A stretch of DNA of 64,000 bases from Aeromonas popoffii (GTDB lineage: Bacteria; Pseudomonadota; Gammaproteobacteria; Enterobacterales; Aeromonadaceae): positions 54,756-118,755 of the forward strand of contig NZ_CDBI01000025.1 in the NCBI RefSeq assembly GCF_000820025.1, written 5' to 3'. Below, one piece after another: positions 30,260 to 38,679 of the stretch. The number at the start of each line of letters is the position of its first letter. Within the stretch, counting starts at the first letter, position 1. A program made the translations under genes and the position numbers. The notes beneath the pieces are model-generated. The model worked only from the letters and a program-made list of their open reading frames with translations. It did not search any database and was not told where the DNA came from.

Positions 30260-32353
30260 TCAGAATATGTACTTGACCCGTGCGCTCAGGTTGCGGCCCG
30301 GCTCGGTCTGGTTGCTGGTGTTGGTCGTGGCACTCAGCCCCGTGATGCTCTCGTAGCTGACGTACTCCTTGTCAAACAGGTTGAAGACACCCACGTTGAG
30401 CTGCAGATCCTGCATCGGCTTGAACTGGGCATAAAGATCCACCACACCCCAACCTGCGCTCTTGATGTTGTCGTTCCCCCTGGCATCCTTGCCCACCTTG
30501 TCCATGTCGTCGGCAAAGCGCAGCGCAGTGTTGATGTTCCAGTTGGGCTGTTCCAGCCGCACACCCAGGCTGCCGTTGAGCGGGCTCAGGCTATTGATGT
30601 AGTTGCCGTTGCCATCCTTGCCTTCGATGTAGCCCAGGTTGCCCCAGACGTTGACCAGATCATTTAGCCAGTAATCCGCCTTGACCTCGCCCCCTTTCGT
30701 GGTCGCTTTGTCCAGGTTCTGGTACTGATACACCTTAGTGCGACCCTCGGTGCCGATCTGGGCCAGATCGATGAAGTCATCGAACTTGTTGTAGAAGGTC
30801 GCCACTTCGTAGCTAAAGCCACCGGCACTGCCGCGTATACCCAGATCGATGCCGTTACTGCTCTCGGACTTGAGATCCGGGTTCGGCTCGATGCGATAAC
30901 CGTATGCCTGATGGTTAAGGGTGGAGAAGGCGTTGTCATACATGGGCGCCTTGAAACCGTGGCTGTACTGGGCGAACAGGTTGGCAGCCTCGTGCGCCTT
31001 GAACACCAGCCCCAGCTTGGGCGAGAACTCCCCTTCGGAGAACTGCTGGAGCTTCTCGCCCGTGTAGGCGGGATCCTCATCAGGCGTCATCTGGTAGTAG
31101 TCGTAACGGGCGCCCGGGGTCAGCACCCAGCGCTCGCCAAACTTGATCTCGTCGAAGGCCCACAGCGCGCTGTGCTCGCTGGTGGTGGGGGGGAAGCTCA
31201 GCTCGCTGTAGCCGATGAAATCCCCCGGCACGGTCGGCGCCTTGAAGCGGGTCCGCTCGTTGTCGGTGTGCTCATACTCCAGACCCCAGGCCAGACGCTG
31301 GCTGGCCAGCGCTTTGCTGAACTTGACCTGGGCACCCAGGCTCTTCTGCTCGAAGCCGTTGCTGTCCAGCGAGTTCTTGGTCACATAAGGGTTGGTCGGC
31401 TTGACCGGGTACTTGGACGAGGCGTACTGATCCAGGGTCTGCTTGGTACGGGCGTAGTAGAGCTTGCTGTCGATGCGATCGACCCAGGGCGCGTTCAGGG
31501 TGATGCCGTGATCCAGCACCAGGGAGAGGTTGTCCGTGTCCTTGTCGGTGATCGGCTGATTGAAGACGGAGGCAACCTTGGTGAGATCAACGGCATCCGG
31601 ATCCTGCCCTTCGCTGAAGTAGTCGACGGTCAGCTTGAGGAACTGATCTTCGCTCAAGTGCCACTGGCTCTTGAACAGCACGGCCTGGCTGACAATGTCG
31701 AACTCACTCTTGTCACTGTCGTAGTTCTGGGTCACACCACCGTCACGCCAGGTGTAACGCAGCAGGTTCTCGAACTCACCGCTACGCAGGGCACCAGTGA
31801 AACCGGCCATGTTCTGGTGGCTGCTGGAAGCATAGCCGGTGGTGGCGTCCAGATAGCTGTCGCGCCCCTTCAAGAAGTCGCCTGCGTCCTTGGTGGTGAT
31901 GACGATGACGCCCCCCAGCGCATCGGATCCATAAGCCGCAGAGGCGGGTCCCTTGGCCACCTCAATCTGCTTGATCATGTCGGTGTCGAAATAGCTCTGA
32001 CCCACCCCGCCGTTCTTGTAGGCATCGTTCTGGCGTACGCCGTCACGCACTATCTTGACCCGGTTCTCACCCATGCCGCGGATGATGAAGGTCTGAGCAT
32101 CGCCGGCGCCGCCAAGGACAGTGACACCCGGCTCGTAACGGAACAGGTCGGCGACGTTGCTCACCACCTGCTCTTCAATCTGTTCAGCCGTGATCACCGA
32201 GATGGGGCCGGAGACATCCTCCAGTCGTTGCTCCATCCGTGAGCCACTGACGACCATGACTTCATCTGCTTGCTTGTTCGTCGCGAAGACCGGGGAAGCG
32301 AGACCGGCCGCCACAGCAAGGGCAACCAGCGATAGGGTGTTGTTATGGGCCAC
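30260..32353 (-). CDS. TonB-dependent heme/hemoglobin receptor
   Basis: Outer-membrane receptor of 697 residues that brings heme to the periplasm with TonB energy. The signal peptide ends near residue 24 (SPVFA), the TonB box is around DEVMVVSG, and the plug has VRDGVRQNDAYKNGG and KGPASAAYGSDALGGVI. The C-terminal half is a beta-barrel with a NPDLKSESSNGIDLG motif, and the protein ends in LSARVKYIF with a terminal Phe. The family is the hemoglobin/transferrin/lactoferrin type, like Vibrio HutA. Together with HutZ, HutX and HutBCD to the right it forms a complete heme route, although tonB/exbBD are not here. A Fur-box-like site is upstream. Confidence 0.9.
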   Translation of the reverse strand: MAHNNTLSLVALAVAAGLASPVFATNKQADEVMVVSGSRMEQRLEDVSGPISVITAEQIEEQVVSNVADLFRYEPGVTVLGGAGDAQTFIIRGMGENRVKIVRDGVRQNDAYKNGGVGQSYFDTDMIKQIEVAKGPASAAYGSDALGGVIVITTKDAGDFLKGRDSYLDATTGYASSSHQNMAGFTGALRSGEFENLLRYTWRDGGVTQNYDSDKSEFDIVSQAVLFKSQWHLSEDQFLKLTVDYFSEGQDPDAVDLTKVASVFNQPITDKDTDNLSLVLDHGITLNAPWVDRIDSKLYYARTKQTLDQYASSKYPVKPTNPYVTKNSLDSNGFEQKSLGAQVKFSKALASQRLAWGLEYEHTDNERTRFKAPTVPGDFIGYSELSFPPTTSEHSALWAFDEIKFGERWVLTPGARYDYYQMTPDEDPAYTGEKLQQFSEGEFSPKLGLVFKAHEAANLFAQYSHGFKAPMYDNAFSTLNHQAYGYRIEPNPDLKSESSNGIDLGIRGSAGGFSYEVATFYNKFDDFIDLAQIGTEGRTKVYQYQNLDKATTKGGEVKADYWLNDLVNVWGNLGYIEGKDGNGNYINSLSPLNGSLGVRLEQPNWNINTALRFADDMDKVGKDARGNDNIKSAGWGVVDLYAQFKPMQDLQLNVGVFNLFDKEYVSYESITGLSATTNTSNQTEPGRNLSARVKYIF

Positions 32354-32426
32354 TGCGAATCCTTATTGAGAACTGTTATCAAACAGCAGGCATATTACTC
32401 AGCTCGCAACAAATATCAACAGTAAA

Positions 32427-32445
32427 GGGAATCATTCTCATTTTC
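32427..32445. promoter_or_regulatory. Fur box-like site between the heme receptor gene and chaN
   Basis: GGGAATCATTCTCATTTTC matches the 19-bp Fur consensus at 13 positions by my count. It lies in the divergent region 74 bases from the receptor start and 97 from the chaN start, so it could repress both when iron is plentiful. Confidence 0.7.
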
Positions 32446-32541
32446 TTTTGTCGTCATTAGGTTCTACACTATTCCCCTCTGTTTTCCGACTCGCCATGCT
32501 GCCATTGTTATGACTCTGGCCCTGCTTCGTTGTGAGATACC

Positions 32542-33525
32542 ATGACTCGATTACTGTTCCTGCTCACCCTTCCCCTGCTACTGGCCGCCTGCACGACAGT
32601 GCCCGATGACGATGCCGGCACCCTCTACCACTATCGGCTCAGCGCGGGCCAGCCCGATGCCAACCAAGGTGAACTGACGCTGACCCAGGCGGTGGAGCGG
32701 GTGGCGGACGCCGATATAGTGCTGGTGGGCGAGCTGCACACCCACTCGGCCGTGCACCTGCTGCAGGCCCGCCTGTTGGCGGGGTTGGCGAATACCTCCC
32801 AGGCCGATGGCCGCGGTCTGGCGCTCTCCATGGAGCAGTTCAGCCGCGCCGATCAGCCGGTGCTGGACGCCTACCTCGCCGGACGCATAGGTGAAGCCGC
32901 CCTCATTCGCGATGGCAACGCCTGGCCCAACTACCAGAGCGACTATCGTCCGCTGGTGGAGTTCGCCAGACAGCAGCACCTGCCCGTCATTGCCGCCAAC
33001 GCCCCCAAACCGCTGGTGAGCTGTGTCGGCCAGGAAGGGCCCGCCTGGCTGGACAAGCTCCCCGCCCATCGCCGCAGCCAGCTCGCCCGCGAACTCACGC
33101 TGACCGACGATCCTTACCGCCAGAAATTCATGGTCTCGCTCCACCATGGTGATGCCGACGACAATGCCCGCCGCTTCGCCGCTCAGACCAGCTGGGACGA
33201 CACCATGGCCGAAAGCATGGTGGATTACCTAAATAGCCACCCGGGCCAACGTATCATGCACATCGCCGGCAACTTCCACGTCGAGGGGGGGCTGGGGCTC
33301 GCCAGCCGCATCGCCAGCCGCAACCCGGCGCTCAAAGTGGCGCTGGTCGTGCCAGAGACAGAAGCGCAGCGCGATGCGCACGCCACCTCCGGGCGGACCG
33401 CCGACATCCGGGTACGGATCAGCCCCCTGCCAGAACGCTGGCTAAATGCCGATGAAATGAAGCAAGATATGATCGCACTGCATCAATCCCGAAGCCGTGA
33501 CTGCAGCCAGTGGCTGCAACCCTGA
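32542..33525 (+). CDS. ChaN family lipoprotein
   Basis: Iron- or heme-binding lipoprotein of 327 residues: signal with LLLAAC lipobox (Cys at about 17). The ChaN domain has ADIVLVGELHTHSAVH with the family's conserved Glu-Leu-His, SMEQFSRADQP and the C-terminal MHIAGNFHVEGGLGL. In Campylobacter and Vibrio relatives ChaN-type proteins bind heme and are iron-regulated. It is divergent from the TonB receptor and shares its Fur-like site. It precedes two genes that may be co-transcribed. Confidence 0.88.
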   Translation: MTRLLFLLTLPLLLAACTTVPDDDAGTLYHYRLSAGQPDANQGELTLTQAVERVADADIVLVGELHTHSAVHLLQARLLAGLANTSQADGRGLALSMEQFSRADQPVLDAYLAGRIGEAALIRDGNAWPNYQSDYRPLVEFARQQHLPVIAANAPKPLVSCVGQEGPAWLDKLPAHRRSQLARELTLTDDPYRQKFMVSLHHGDADDNARRFAAQTSWDDTMAESMVDYLNSHPGQRIMHIAGNFHVEGGLGLASRIASRNPALKVALVVPETEAQRDAHATSGRTADIRVRISPLPERWLNADEMKQDMIALHQSRSRDCSQWLQP

Positions 33526-33545
33526 AAATTGCCTAAGGATTTCAT

Positions 33546-34097
33546 ATGGATGTGTTACTGGTCATCGACATGCAACAGGGGTTGTTTACTGACCCCCGCC
33601 ATCAGGACGCGCAGGTCATCGCCAACATTAATCGCTTGGCAGACAGCGTGCGGGCCAACCAGGGGCGTGTCATCTATGTGCAACATGACGCACCGGGTTC
33701 TGAACTGGAACCCGGCAGTGCAGGCTGGCAGCTTCACGCCGATCTCACCCCGGGCCGCGGCGACAGCCGGGTGCGCAAGACCGCCTGCGACAGCTTCCTC
33801 GATACCGAGCTCGGCTTCCTGCTGGCAGAGCAGGCGGTGGACAGGCTGCTGATCAGCGGCTGTGCCACCGATTTTTGCGTCGACACCACGCTGCGCAGCG
33901 CCGCAGCCCATGGGTTCGACGTGTTTGCGGTGACGGATGCCCACACCACGGCGGATCGCCCTCACCTGAGCGCGGAGAAGATCATCGAACACCACCACTG
34001 GATGTGGCAGCATCTGAGCCTGCCAAAAGGCAGAGTCGTGACCCTGCTCAGCACGGATCAGCTGCTTGAGGCCATCCAGCCCGAGCTGGCGTGTTAA
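33546..34097 (+). CDS. isochorismatase-family cysteine hydrolase
   Basis: Protein of 183 residues of the cysteine hydrolase superfamily. The catalytic triad is visible: Asp in VLLVIDMQQGLF, Lys in VRKTACDSF, and Cys in LISGCATDFCVDTTLRSA. Members hydrolyse nicotinamide, ureido acids or isochorismate; the specific substrate cannot be read here. The position 20 bases after chaN suggests one transcript, but no siderophore gene accompanies it, so isochorismatase activity is only a family name. Confidence 0.85.
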   Translation: MDVLLVIDMQQGLFTDPRHQDAQVIANINRLADSVRANQGRVIYVQHDAPGSELEPGSAGWQLHADLTPGRGDSRVRKTACDSFLDTELGFLLAEQAVDRLLISGCATDFCVDTTLRSAAAHGFDVFAVTDAHTTADRPHLSAEKIIEHHHWMWQHLSLPKGRVVTLLSTDQLLEAIQPELAC

Positions 34098-34136
34098 TCT
34101 GCCTCTCTTGAAGTGATCACCTGATTGGAGTCTTGT

Positions 34137-34541
34137 GTGCGTCTACTGTCTGCCGTTGCATTCATGCTGTTGTTACCGGTAATCACTGCCTGCTCCGGTT
34201 TGCCGGGGCTACAGCCGGATGGCCCGGCCCCCCTGTTTCGAACTCATATCAACGAAGAGGGGAGCAAGCGCTTCACCTTCGAAGCTGCGCCGCTCGACAC
34301 CCTGCCCACCCGGCTGCAAGAGAACGACGGCAGTCGTATCAGCCGCAGCAAGAGTCTGCTGGAACGGCGTGATGCCCTACAGGACGCACAGTTGACCCAG
34401 ACCCTGGCCGAGCAGAAGTATTGCCGCGATGGCTATATCGTCCTCAGCCAGACCTCCTGGAAGATCCGGGGCGAATGCAACGAGACGGCCCATCAGGCCG
34501 ATCGGGATGCCTTCCCCAACAAGGCCTCCTGGCAGGACTAG
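34137..34541 (+). CDS. hypothetical lipoprotein
   Basis: Protein of 134 residues from GTG 34137 with TTGGAG upstream; the lipobox is VITAC at about residue 19. The mature part is hydrophilic, with a Cys pair (KYCRDGY and RGECNE, about 16 residues apart) that may form a disulfide. I do not recognise a family. It follows the isochorismatase-like gene by 39 bases and is followed by a terminator, so it probably ends the chaN transcript. Confidence 0.65.
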   Translation: MRLLSAVAFMLLLPVITACSGLPGLQPDGPAPLFRTHINEEGSKRFTFEAAPLDTLPTRLQENDGSRISRSKSLLERRDALQDAQLTQTLAEQKYCRDGYIVLSQTSWKIRGECNETAHQADRDAFPNKASWQD

Positions 34542-34566
34542 CTAGCGTTCAGGCGTGACACGCAAT

Positions 34567-34600
34567 AAAAAAAACGGGCAGCCAAAGCTGCCCGTTTTTT
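34567..34600. terminator. bidirectional terminator before hutZ
   Basis: ACGGGCAGC / GCTGCCCGT 9-bp stem with a 4-nt loop and A/T runs on both sides, between the convergent lipoprotein gene and hutZ. Confidence 0.92.
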
Positions 34601-34617
34601 ATGCGATATGGCCGCCA

Positions 34618-35175
34618 TCAGACTGGCGCATCGGCCGGGCTGGTCAGCTCAACACCGTTGTCGACCCGCTTGTGCCCTTCCACCAGATGGACGAAGTCCA
34701 CCAGCTCGTCACCTGAGACGCGAAACGCCTGACCGAAGCCCTTGACGAACAGCCCCTGCTCGGGCTTGAGCCGGAACAGCACGAAATCCTTGAGGTTGGA
34801 GAGCCCCTTGACGATGTCGCCGAAGCGCCCTTCCAATGCGGTAATCGCCTGGCCCCAGCGCACGTCGTCGCGAGTCACCACTTCGGCCAGCGCATCGAAG
34901 GTAAGCCGCTTGCGGGCAAACAGCTCGCGGGCACCGGTCTCATCCTCGATCAGCATCAGCGACACCTTGGGCACCTGTTGCAGGTTGCGGGCGTGGCGGG
35001 CAATTTCGGAGATGAGCACATAATAGCCATCCTCCTGCAGCACGAAGGGGGCATAGCTGGCATTGGGGTTGCCTTCACTGTCCACCGTTGCCAACTGCAG
35101 GGTGCGGCAACCGTCGCGAAACTCGCGGATCTCCGGTTGCAGGCGATTCTGCAGACGCTCCTGACGTTCACTCAT
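34618..35175 (-). CDS. hutZ: heme utilization protein HutZ
   Basis: HutZ-type heme-degrading or heme-storing protein of 185 residues with the split-barrel FMN-binding fold of pyridoxamine-phosphate oxidases (TLQLATVDSEGNPNASYAPFV, FARKRLTFDAL). The GFGQAFRVSG and LVEGHKR parts carry the His expected to bind heme. In Vibrio cholerae HutZ is a heme oxygenase-like enzyme. Its ATG overlaps the hutX stop by four bases, so the two are translationally coupled, which fits direct handover of heme. Confidence 0.92.
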   Translation of the reverse strand: MSERQERLQNRLQPEIREFRDGCRTLQLATVDSEGNPNASYAPFVLQEDGYYVLISEIARHARNLQQVPKVSLMLIEDETGARELFARKRLTFDALAEVVTRDDVRWGQAITALEGRFGDIVKGLSNLKDFVLFRLKPEQGLFVKGFGQAFRVSGDELVDFVHLVEGHKRVDNGVELTSPADAPV

Positions 35176-35684
35176 GCTTTCACTTCCTCTTGATACTGGT
35201 GGCGCAAGGCCATGAAGCGTTCCACCTGGGCGGGCAGCAGCTTGCGCTGCTCGTCACGTCCCAGATAGACCTTGAAAATACAGCGGCCGCTGTGGCCGAA
35301 AAACTGGAAGGAGTGCCCCTCCTTGCCCATGAACAGCTTGCTGACCAGCGCCATGCCAGCCACGTTGTCGAGCTTGAGGTGGCCATGCATCTCGCCGTCA
35401 CGCCCCATCAGGTTGTAATAGCCACGCGCACTCTTGCCCTTGGGAAACGGCGCCTTCACCTCGAAGATGGAACCATCGGATTCGACGATGGTGGTCACCT
35501 GACCCCAATCTGCCAGATCTGCCAGCAGGGCTTCGGCCCGCTCGCCAGGCACCAGGGTCACCAGCTCGGCCGGCAGGTGGCGTACCACCTCCCACTCGCT
35601 GACCGCCAGCTGGCTGGCAATGGTGGAAGGATGGGCGCTGGGGTCTTGCGCCAGCAGCTCATGAATGCGTTGTGCAATGCTCAT
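35172..35684 (-). CDS. hutX: cytosolic heme carrier HutX
   Basis: Protein of 170 residues that hands heme to HutZ. It starts MSIAQRIHELLAQDPSAHPSTIAS and has the HutX parts EVVRHLP, GYYNLMGRDGEMHGHL and FQFFGHSGRCIFKVYLGRD. ATG 35684 with AAGGGAG is favoured; the longer frame adds 26 residues unlike the family. It forms an operon with hutZ and is divergent from hutB over a Fur-like site. Confidence 0.92.
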   Translation of the reverse strand: MSIAQRIHELLAQDPSAHPSTIASQLAVSEWEVVRHLPAELVTLVPGERAEALLADLADWGQVTTIVESDGSIFEVKAPFPKGKSARGYYNLMGRDGEMHGHLKLDNVAGMALVSKLFMGKEGHSFQFFGHSGRCIFKVYLGRDEQRKLLPAQVERFMALRHQYQEEVKA

Positions 35685-35764
35685 AGGTTCTCCCTTGGGA
35701 TGCGCGCTGCATCCCTCTCCTGTCATGGCGAATACTCTAATAAAGCACCCGATCCAATGCAATT

Positions 35765-35783
35765 GATAATTGCTTTCATTCTC
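35765..35783. promoter_or_regulatory. Fur box-like site between hutX and hutB
   Basis: GATAATTGCTTTCATTCTC matches the Fur consensus at 13 of 19 positions by my count, with GCAATT/AATTGC arms overlapping it. It lies 81 bases from the hutX start and 70 from hutB, so one site could control both arms. Confidence 0.7.
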
Positions 35784-35852
35784 AGTGCTTTTTTTTCACC
35801 GGCTTGATATTCTCGGCGGCAACCCAACTTCATTCACCCTTCGGAGGTTAGC

Positions 35853-36692
35853 ATGGGCCGTTGTTTTGCCCTCGTACTCAGCCTGATCGGCTGCTCAGCC
35901 CTGTCCCTGTCAGCTGCCGCACAGGAACGTATCGTCAGCATAGGCCCGGCCACCACAGAGCTCATTCTGGCTCTGGGCGGTGCACCCAGCCTGATCGCCA
36001 CCGACATCAGCAGCACGGAACCGAAAAATCTGCCCCGGGTCGGTTATCACCGCGCCCTCGCCGCCGAGGGGATCCTCAGCCTGGCGCCGACCCGGCTGAT
36101 CGGCAGTGACGAGATGGGGCCTGCCCCGGTGCTGGAGCAGCTGCGCCGCGCCGGGGTCGAGGTCAGCATGCTGCCGACGGCACCGACCCTCGCCAACCTC
36201 AACCAGCGCATCGACACCCTGGCCAGCCTGCTCAACGATCCGGCCGCTGGCACGCGATTAAAAGCCGAGATCCAGGCCCAGACCGCGCAGCTGGCGACGC
36301 AGGCGAAGCAGACCAAGCCGCTCAAGGTCGCCTTCCTGCTGCTGCACAAGGGGCAGCCCACCAGCATAGCCGGTGGCAATACCACCGCCAGCGCCCTGCT
36401 CACCCTGGCGGGCGGCGTCAATCCGGTGGCCCAGTTGAGCGACTACAAGCCTGTCTCTGCCGAATCCCTGATCGAGCTGCAACCAGATCTGGTACTGGTA
36501 AGCGGTCGCGAATGGCAGCAGTATCAGGATCCACAAACCGTGCTGAGTCAGGTACCCGCGCTCGAAGCGACCCCAGCGGGTAAAAACCGGGCCATCCACG
36601 CCATCGACGGCCACGCCTTGCAAGGAGGCCTCAGCCTCACCTCGCTGCAGCAGGCGAACCAGATAGCCAAGTGGATTAAGCTGGCTTCATGA
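35853..36692 (+). CDS. hutB: heme ABC transporter periplasmic binding protein
   Basis: Periplasmic heme-binding protein of 279 residues, first gene of the ABC importer. The signal peptide ends near residue 23 (AAAQERIVS), and the class III binding-protein fold has RIVSIGPATTELILALGGA and the long central helix. The hinge and second lobe show LVLVSGREW and KNRAIHAIDG, where the heme-contacting residues would lie. It overlaps hutC by four bases. Names HutB and HmuT are used for the same function. Confidence 0.92.
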   Translation: MGRCFALVLSLIGCSALSLSAAAQERIVSIGPATTELILALGGAPSLIATDISSTEPKNLPRVGYHRALAAEGILSLAPTRLIGSDEMGPAPVLEQLRRAGVEVSMLPTAPTLANLNQRIDTLASLLNDPAAGTRLKAEIQAQTAQLATQAKQTKPLKVAFLLLHKGQPTSIAGGNTTASALLTLAGGVNPVAQLSDYKPVSAESLIELQPDLVLVSGREWQQYQDPQTVLSQVPALEATPAGKNRAIHAIDGHALQGGLSLTSLQQANQIAKWIKLAS

Positions 36693-37720
36693 GACGCCTG
36701 CCACTGCCCTGGCTGGTCGCGCTCACCGGCGGCGCGTTGGCGCTGCTGCTGGTCGGGTCGCTGGCGACCGGCCCCATGACCCTCTCCCTCGGCGAGAGCC
36801 TGCGTGCTCTGTTCGCCGGGCAGGAGAGCGGCATTGAAGCCCACAAGCTACTGATAGTGCAGGAGATCCGCCTGCCACGTACCCTGCTCTGCATCGCCGT
36901 GGGGGGCATACTCGGCCTCTGTGGCGCTGTCATGCAGGGGCTGTTTCGTAATCCGCTGGCCGACCCCGGCATCATAGGCGTCTCCGGCGGGGCGGCCCTC
37001 GGCGCCGCACTGGCCATAGTGCTGCTGGCCCCTCTCGGCCAGCAGTGGCAGAGCCTGCTCGGCATAGGCTTGCTGCCTCTGCTCGCCTTCCTTGGCGGCG
37101 CGATCACCACCACGCTGGTATATCTGCTGGGCACCCGGGAAGGGGGCACCTCCGTCACCGTCATGCTGCTGGCGGGGGTGGCCATCACGGCACTGTCCGG
37201 CGCCGTGATAGGCCTGCTCACCTACCTGGCCGACGACCAGATGCTGCGCAACCTGAGCCTGTGGCAGATGGGCACCCTGGCGGCGGGCAAACCGGTGGAC
37301 GTGGCGCTGGCACTGGCCACCCTGGTCACCTTGCTACTGTTGTTCATGCGCGATGCAAATCCCCTCAACGCTCTGTTGCTGGGGGAAGGGGAGGCCCGTC
37401 ATCTGGGGGTCAATGTGCAATCCCTCAAGCGGCGCCTCATCCTGCTCACCGCCGCCGGGGTTGGTGTGGCCGTCGCCGTGGCGGGCATGATCGGCTTCGT
37501 CGGTCTGGTGGTGCCCCATCTGGTGCGGCTGCTGGCCGGCCCCAACCATGTCAGGCTACTGCCGCTCTCTGCCCTGCTCGGCGCCGCCCTGCTGCTGGGC
37601 GCCGACATGCTGGCCCGCACCCTGCTGGCACCGGCCGAGCTGCCGGTGGGCATCATTACAGCCCTGCTGGGCGCCCCCTTCTTCATCTGGCTGCTGCTCA
37701 AGGGCCGCCGGACGCTTTAA
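36689..37720 (+). CDS. hutC: heme ABC transporter permease
   Basis: Permease of 343 residues of the BtuC/FecCD type with about 10 helices. Motifs: EIRLPRTLLCIAVGGILGLCGAVMQG, FRNPLADPGIIGVSGGAALG, and the ATPase-coupling loop GEGEARHLGVNV. It starts in a four-base overlap with hutB and is followed by hutD after 13 bases. Confidence 0.94.
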   Translation: MRRLPLPWLVALTGGALALLLVGSLATGPMTLSLGESLRALFAGQESGIEAHKLLIVQEIRLPRTLLCIAVGGILGLCGAVMQGLFRNPLADPGIIGVSGGAALGAALAIVLLAPLGQQWQSLLGIGLLPLLAFLGGAITTTLVYLLGTREGGTSVTVMLLAGVAITALSGAVIGLLTYLADDQMLRNLSLWQMGTLAAGKPVDVALALATLVTLLLLFMRDANPLNALLLGEGEARHLGVNVQSLKRRLILLTAAGVGVAVAVAGMIGFVGLVVPHLVRLLAGPNHVRLLPLSALLGAALLLGADMLARTLLAPAELPVGIITALLGAPFFIWLLLKGRRTL

Positions 37721-37733
37721 CCGGAGGTCTATC

Positions 37734-38522
37734 TTGCCTGCATCAACGCCCCTGCTGCGCTGTCACCAGCTCAGCCTCACCCGCGCTGGCCGCCCCATCC
37801 TGGACAGGCTCGACCTCAGCCTGCAGGCCGGCACGCTCACCGCCCTGCTGGGCCCAAACGGCGCAGGCAAGAGCTCGCTGCTCAAGTGCCTGACCGGCGA
37901 GCTGGAACACGAGGGGGAGATAAGCCTGTTTGGCCGGGAGCGGCAAGCCTGGCTGGGCATAGCGCTAGCCCACCGCGTCGGCGTGCTGCCGCAGAGCTCG
38001 TCCCTCAACTTTCCATTTCTGTGCGAAGAGGTGGTAGCCATGGGGCGCCTGCCCCACAGCGAACCCGCCAGCCGGCGCGACGAGATAGTGCGAGCCGCCA
38101 TGACCCATGCCGGGGTTGAGCACCTGGCCGGCCGCCTCTATCCCGGCCTCTCCGGGGGGGAGCGGCAGCGGGTGCAGTTCGCCCGGGTACTGGCCCAGAT
38201 CTGGCAGGCACCGGACGAGCCCCAGCAGCCGCGCCTGCTGCTGCTGGACGAACCCACCTCGGCGCTCGACCTCAAGTACCAGCACCAACTGCTCACCATG
38301 GCCCGCGCCCTGGCCGCGCGCAACACCGCCGTACTGGTGGTACTGCACGATCTCAACCTGGCGGCGCGTTACGCCGACCGGCTGGTGATGCTGGAGCAGG
38401 GCAGGCTGATGGCCGACGGCAGCCCGGCTGAGGTGCTGACCCCGGCCCTGATCGATCGCCTGTATGACTACCCGGCCCAGGTGATCCATCATCCAGAAAC
38501 CGGTCTGCCCATGGTGGTGTGA
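37734..38522 (+). CDS. hutD: heme ABC transporter ATP-binding protein
   Basis: ATPase of 262 residues: Walker A GPNGAGKSS, the Q-loop region LPQSSSLNFPF, signature LSGGERQRV, Walker B LLLLDEPTSALD and the switch His in VLHDLNLAARY. The start is TTG 37734 with GGAGG 6 bases upstream, the only start giving a normal N-terminus. The last 55 bases are repeated in imperfect form downstream. It ends the heme importer operon. Also called HmuV. Confidence 0.94.
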   Translation: MPASTPLLRCHQLSLTRAGRPILDRLDLSLQAGTLTALLGPNGAGKSSLLKCLTGELEHEGEISLFGRERQAWLGIALAHRVGVLPQSSSLNFPFLCEEVVAMGRLPHSEPASRRDEIVRAAMTHAGVEHLAGRLYPGLSGGERQRVQFARVLAQIWQAPDEPQQPRLLLLDEPTSALDLKYQHQLLTMARALAARNTAVLVVLHDLNLAARYADRLVMLEQGRLMADGSPAEVLTPALIDRLYDYPAQVIHHPETGLPMVV

Positions 38523-38608
38523 CGCAAGGCTCATCTCCCTCCCGGTAGCACGGCTACCCGGTTCGGGTACTCCACCATCCAGAAACCGGTCTACCCATGG
38601 TGGTGTGA
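38468..38608. repeat. imperfect duplication of the hutD 3' end
   Basis: The last 55 bases of hutD (38468-38522) reappear at 38554-38608, offset by 86 bases. The last 33 bases are identical except for one change (a TGA included); the first part differs at several bases. The second copy is not translated and lies just before the terminator. Confidence 0.9.
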
Positions 38609-38631
38609 GAGGGGTCGGGCTCCCGGATAGC

Positions 38632-38658
38632 AAAAGAGCGCCATCAGGCGCTCTTTTT
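38632..38658 (+). terminator. terminator of the heme importer operon
   Basis: AAAAGAGCGCC / GGCGCTCTTTT stem, 4-nt loop, T run, placed just beyond the duplicated 3' end of hutD. On the minus strand it could also end the YitT gene message. Confidence 0.92.
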
Positions 38659-38679
38659 GATTGTGAGAGAAGTGATGCA

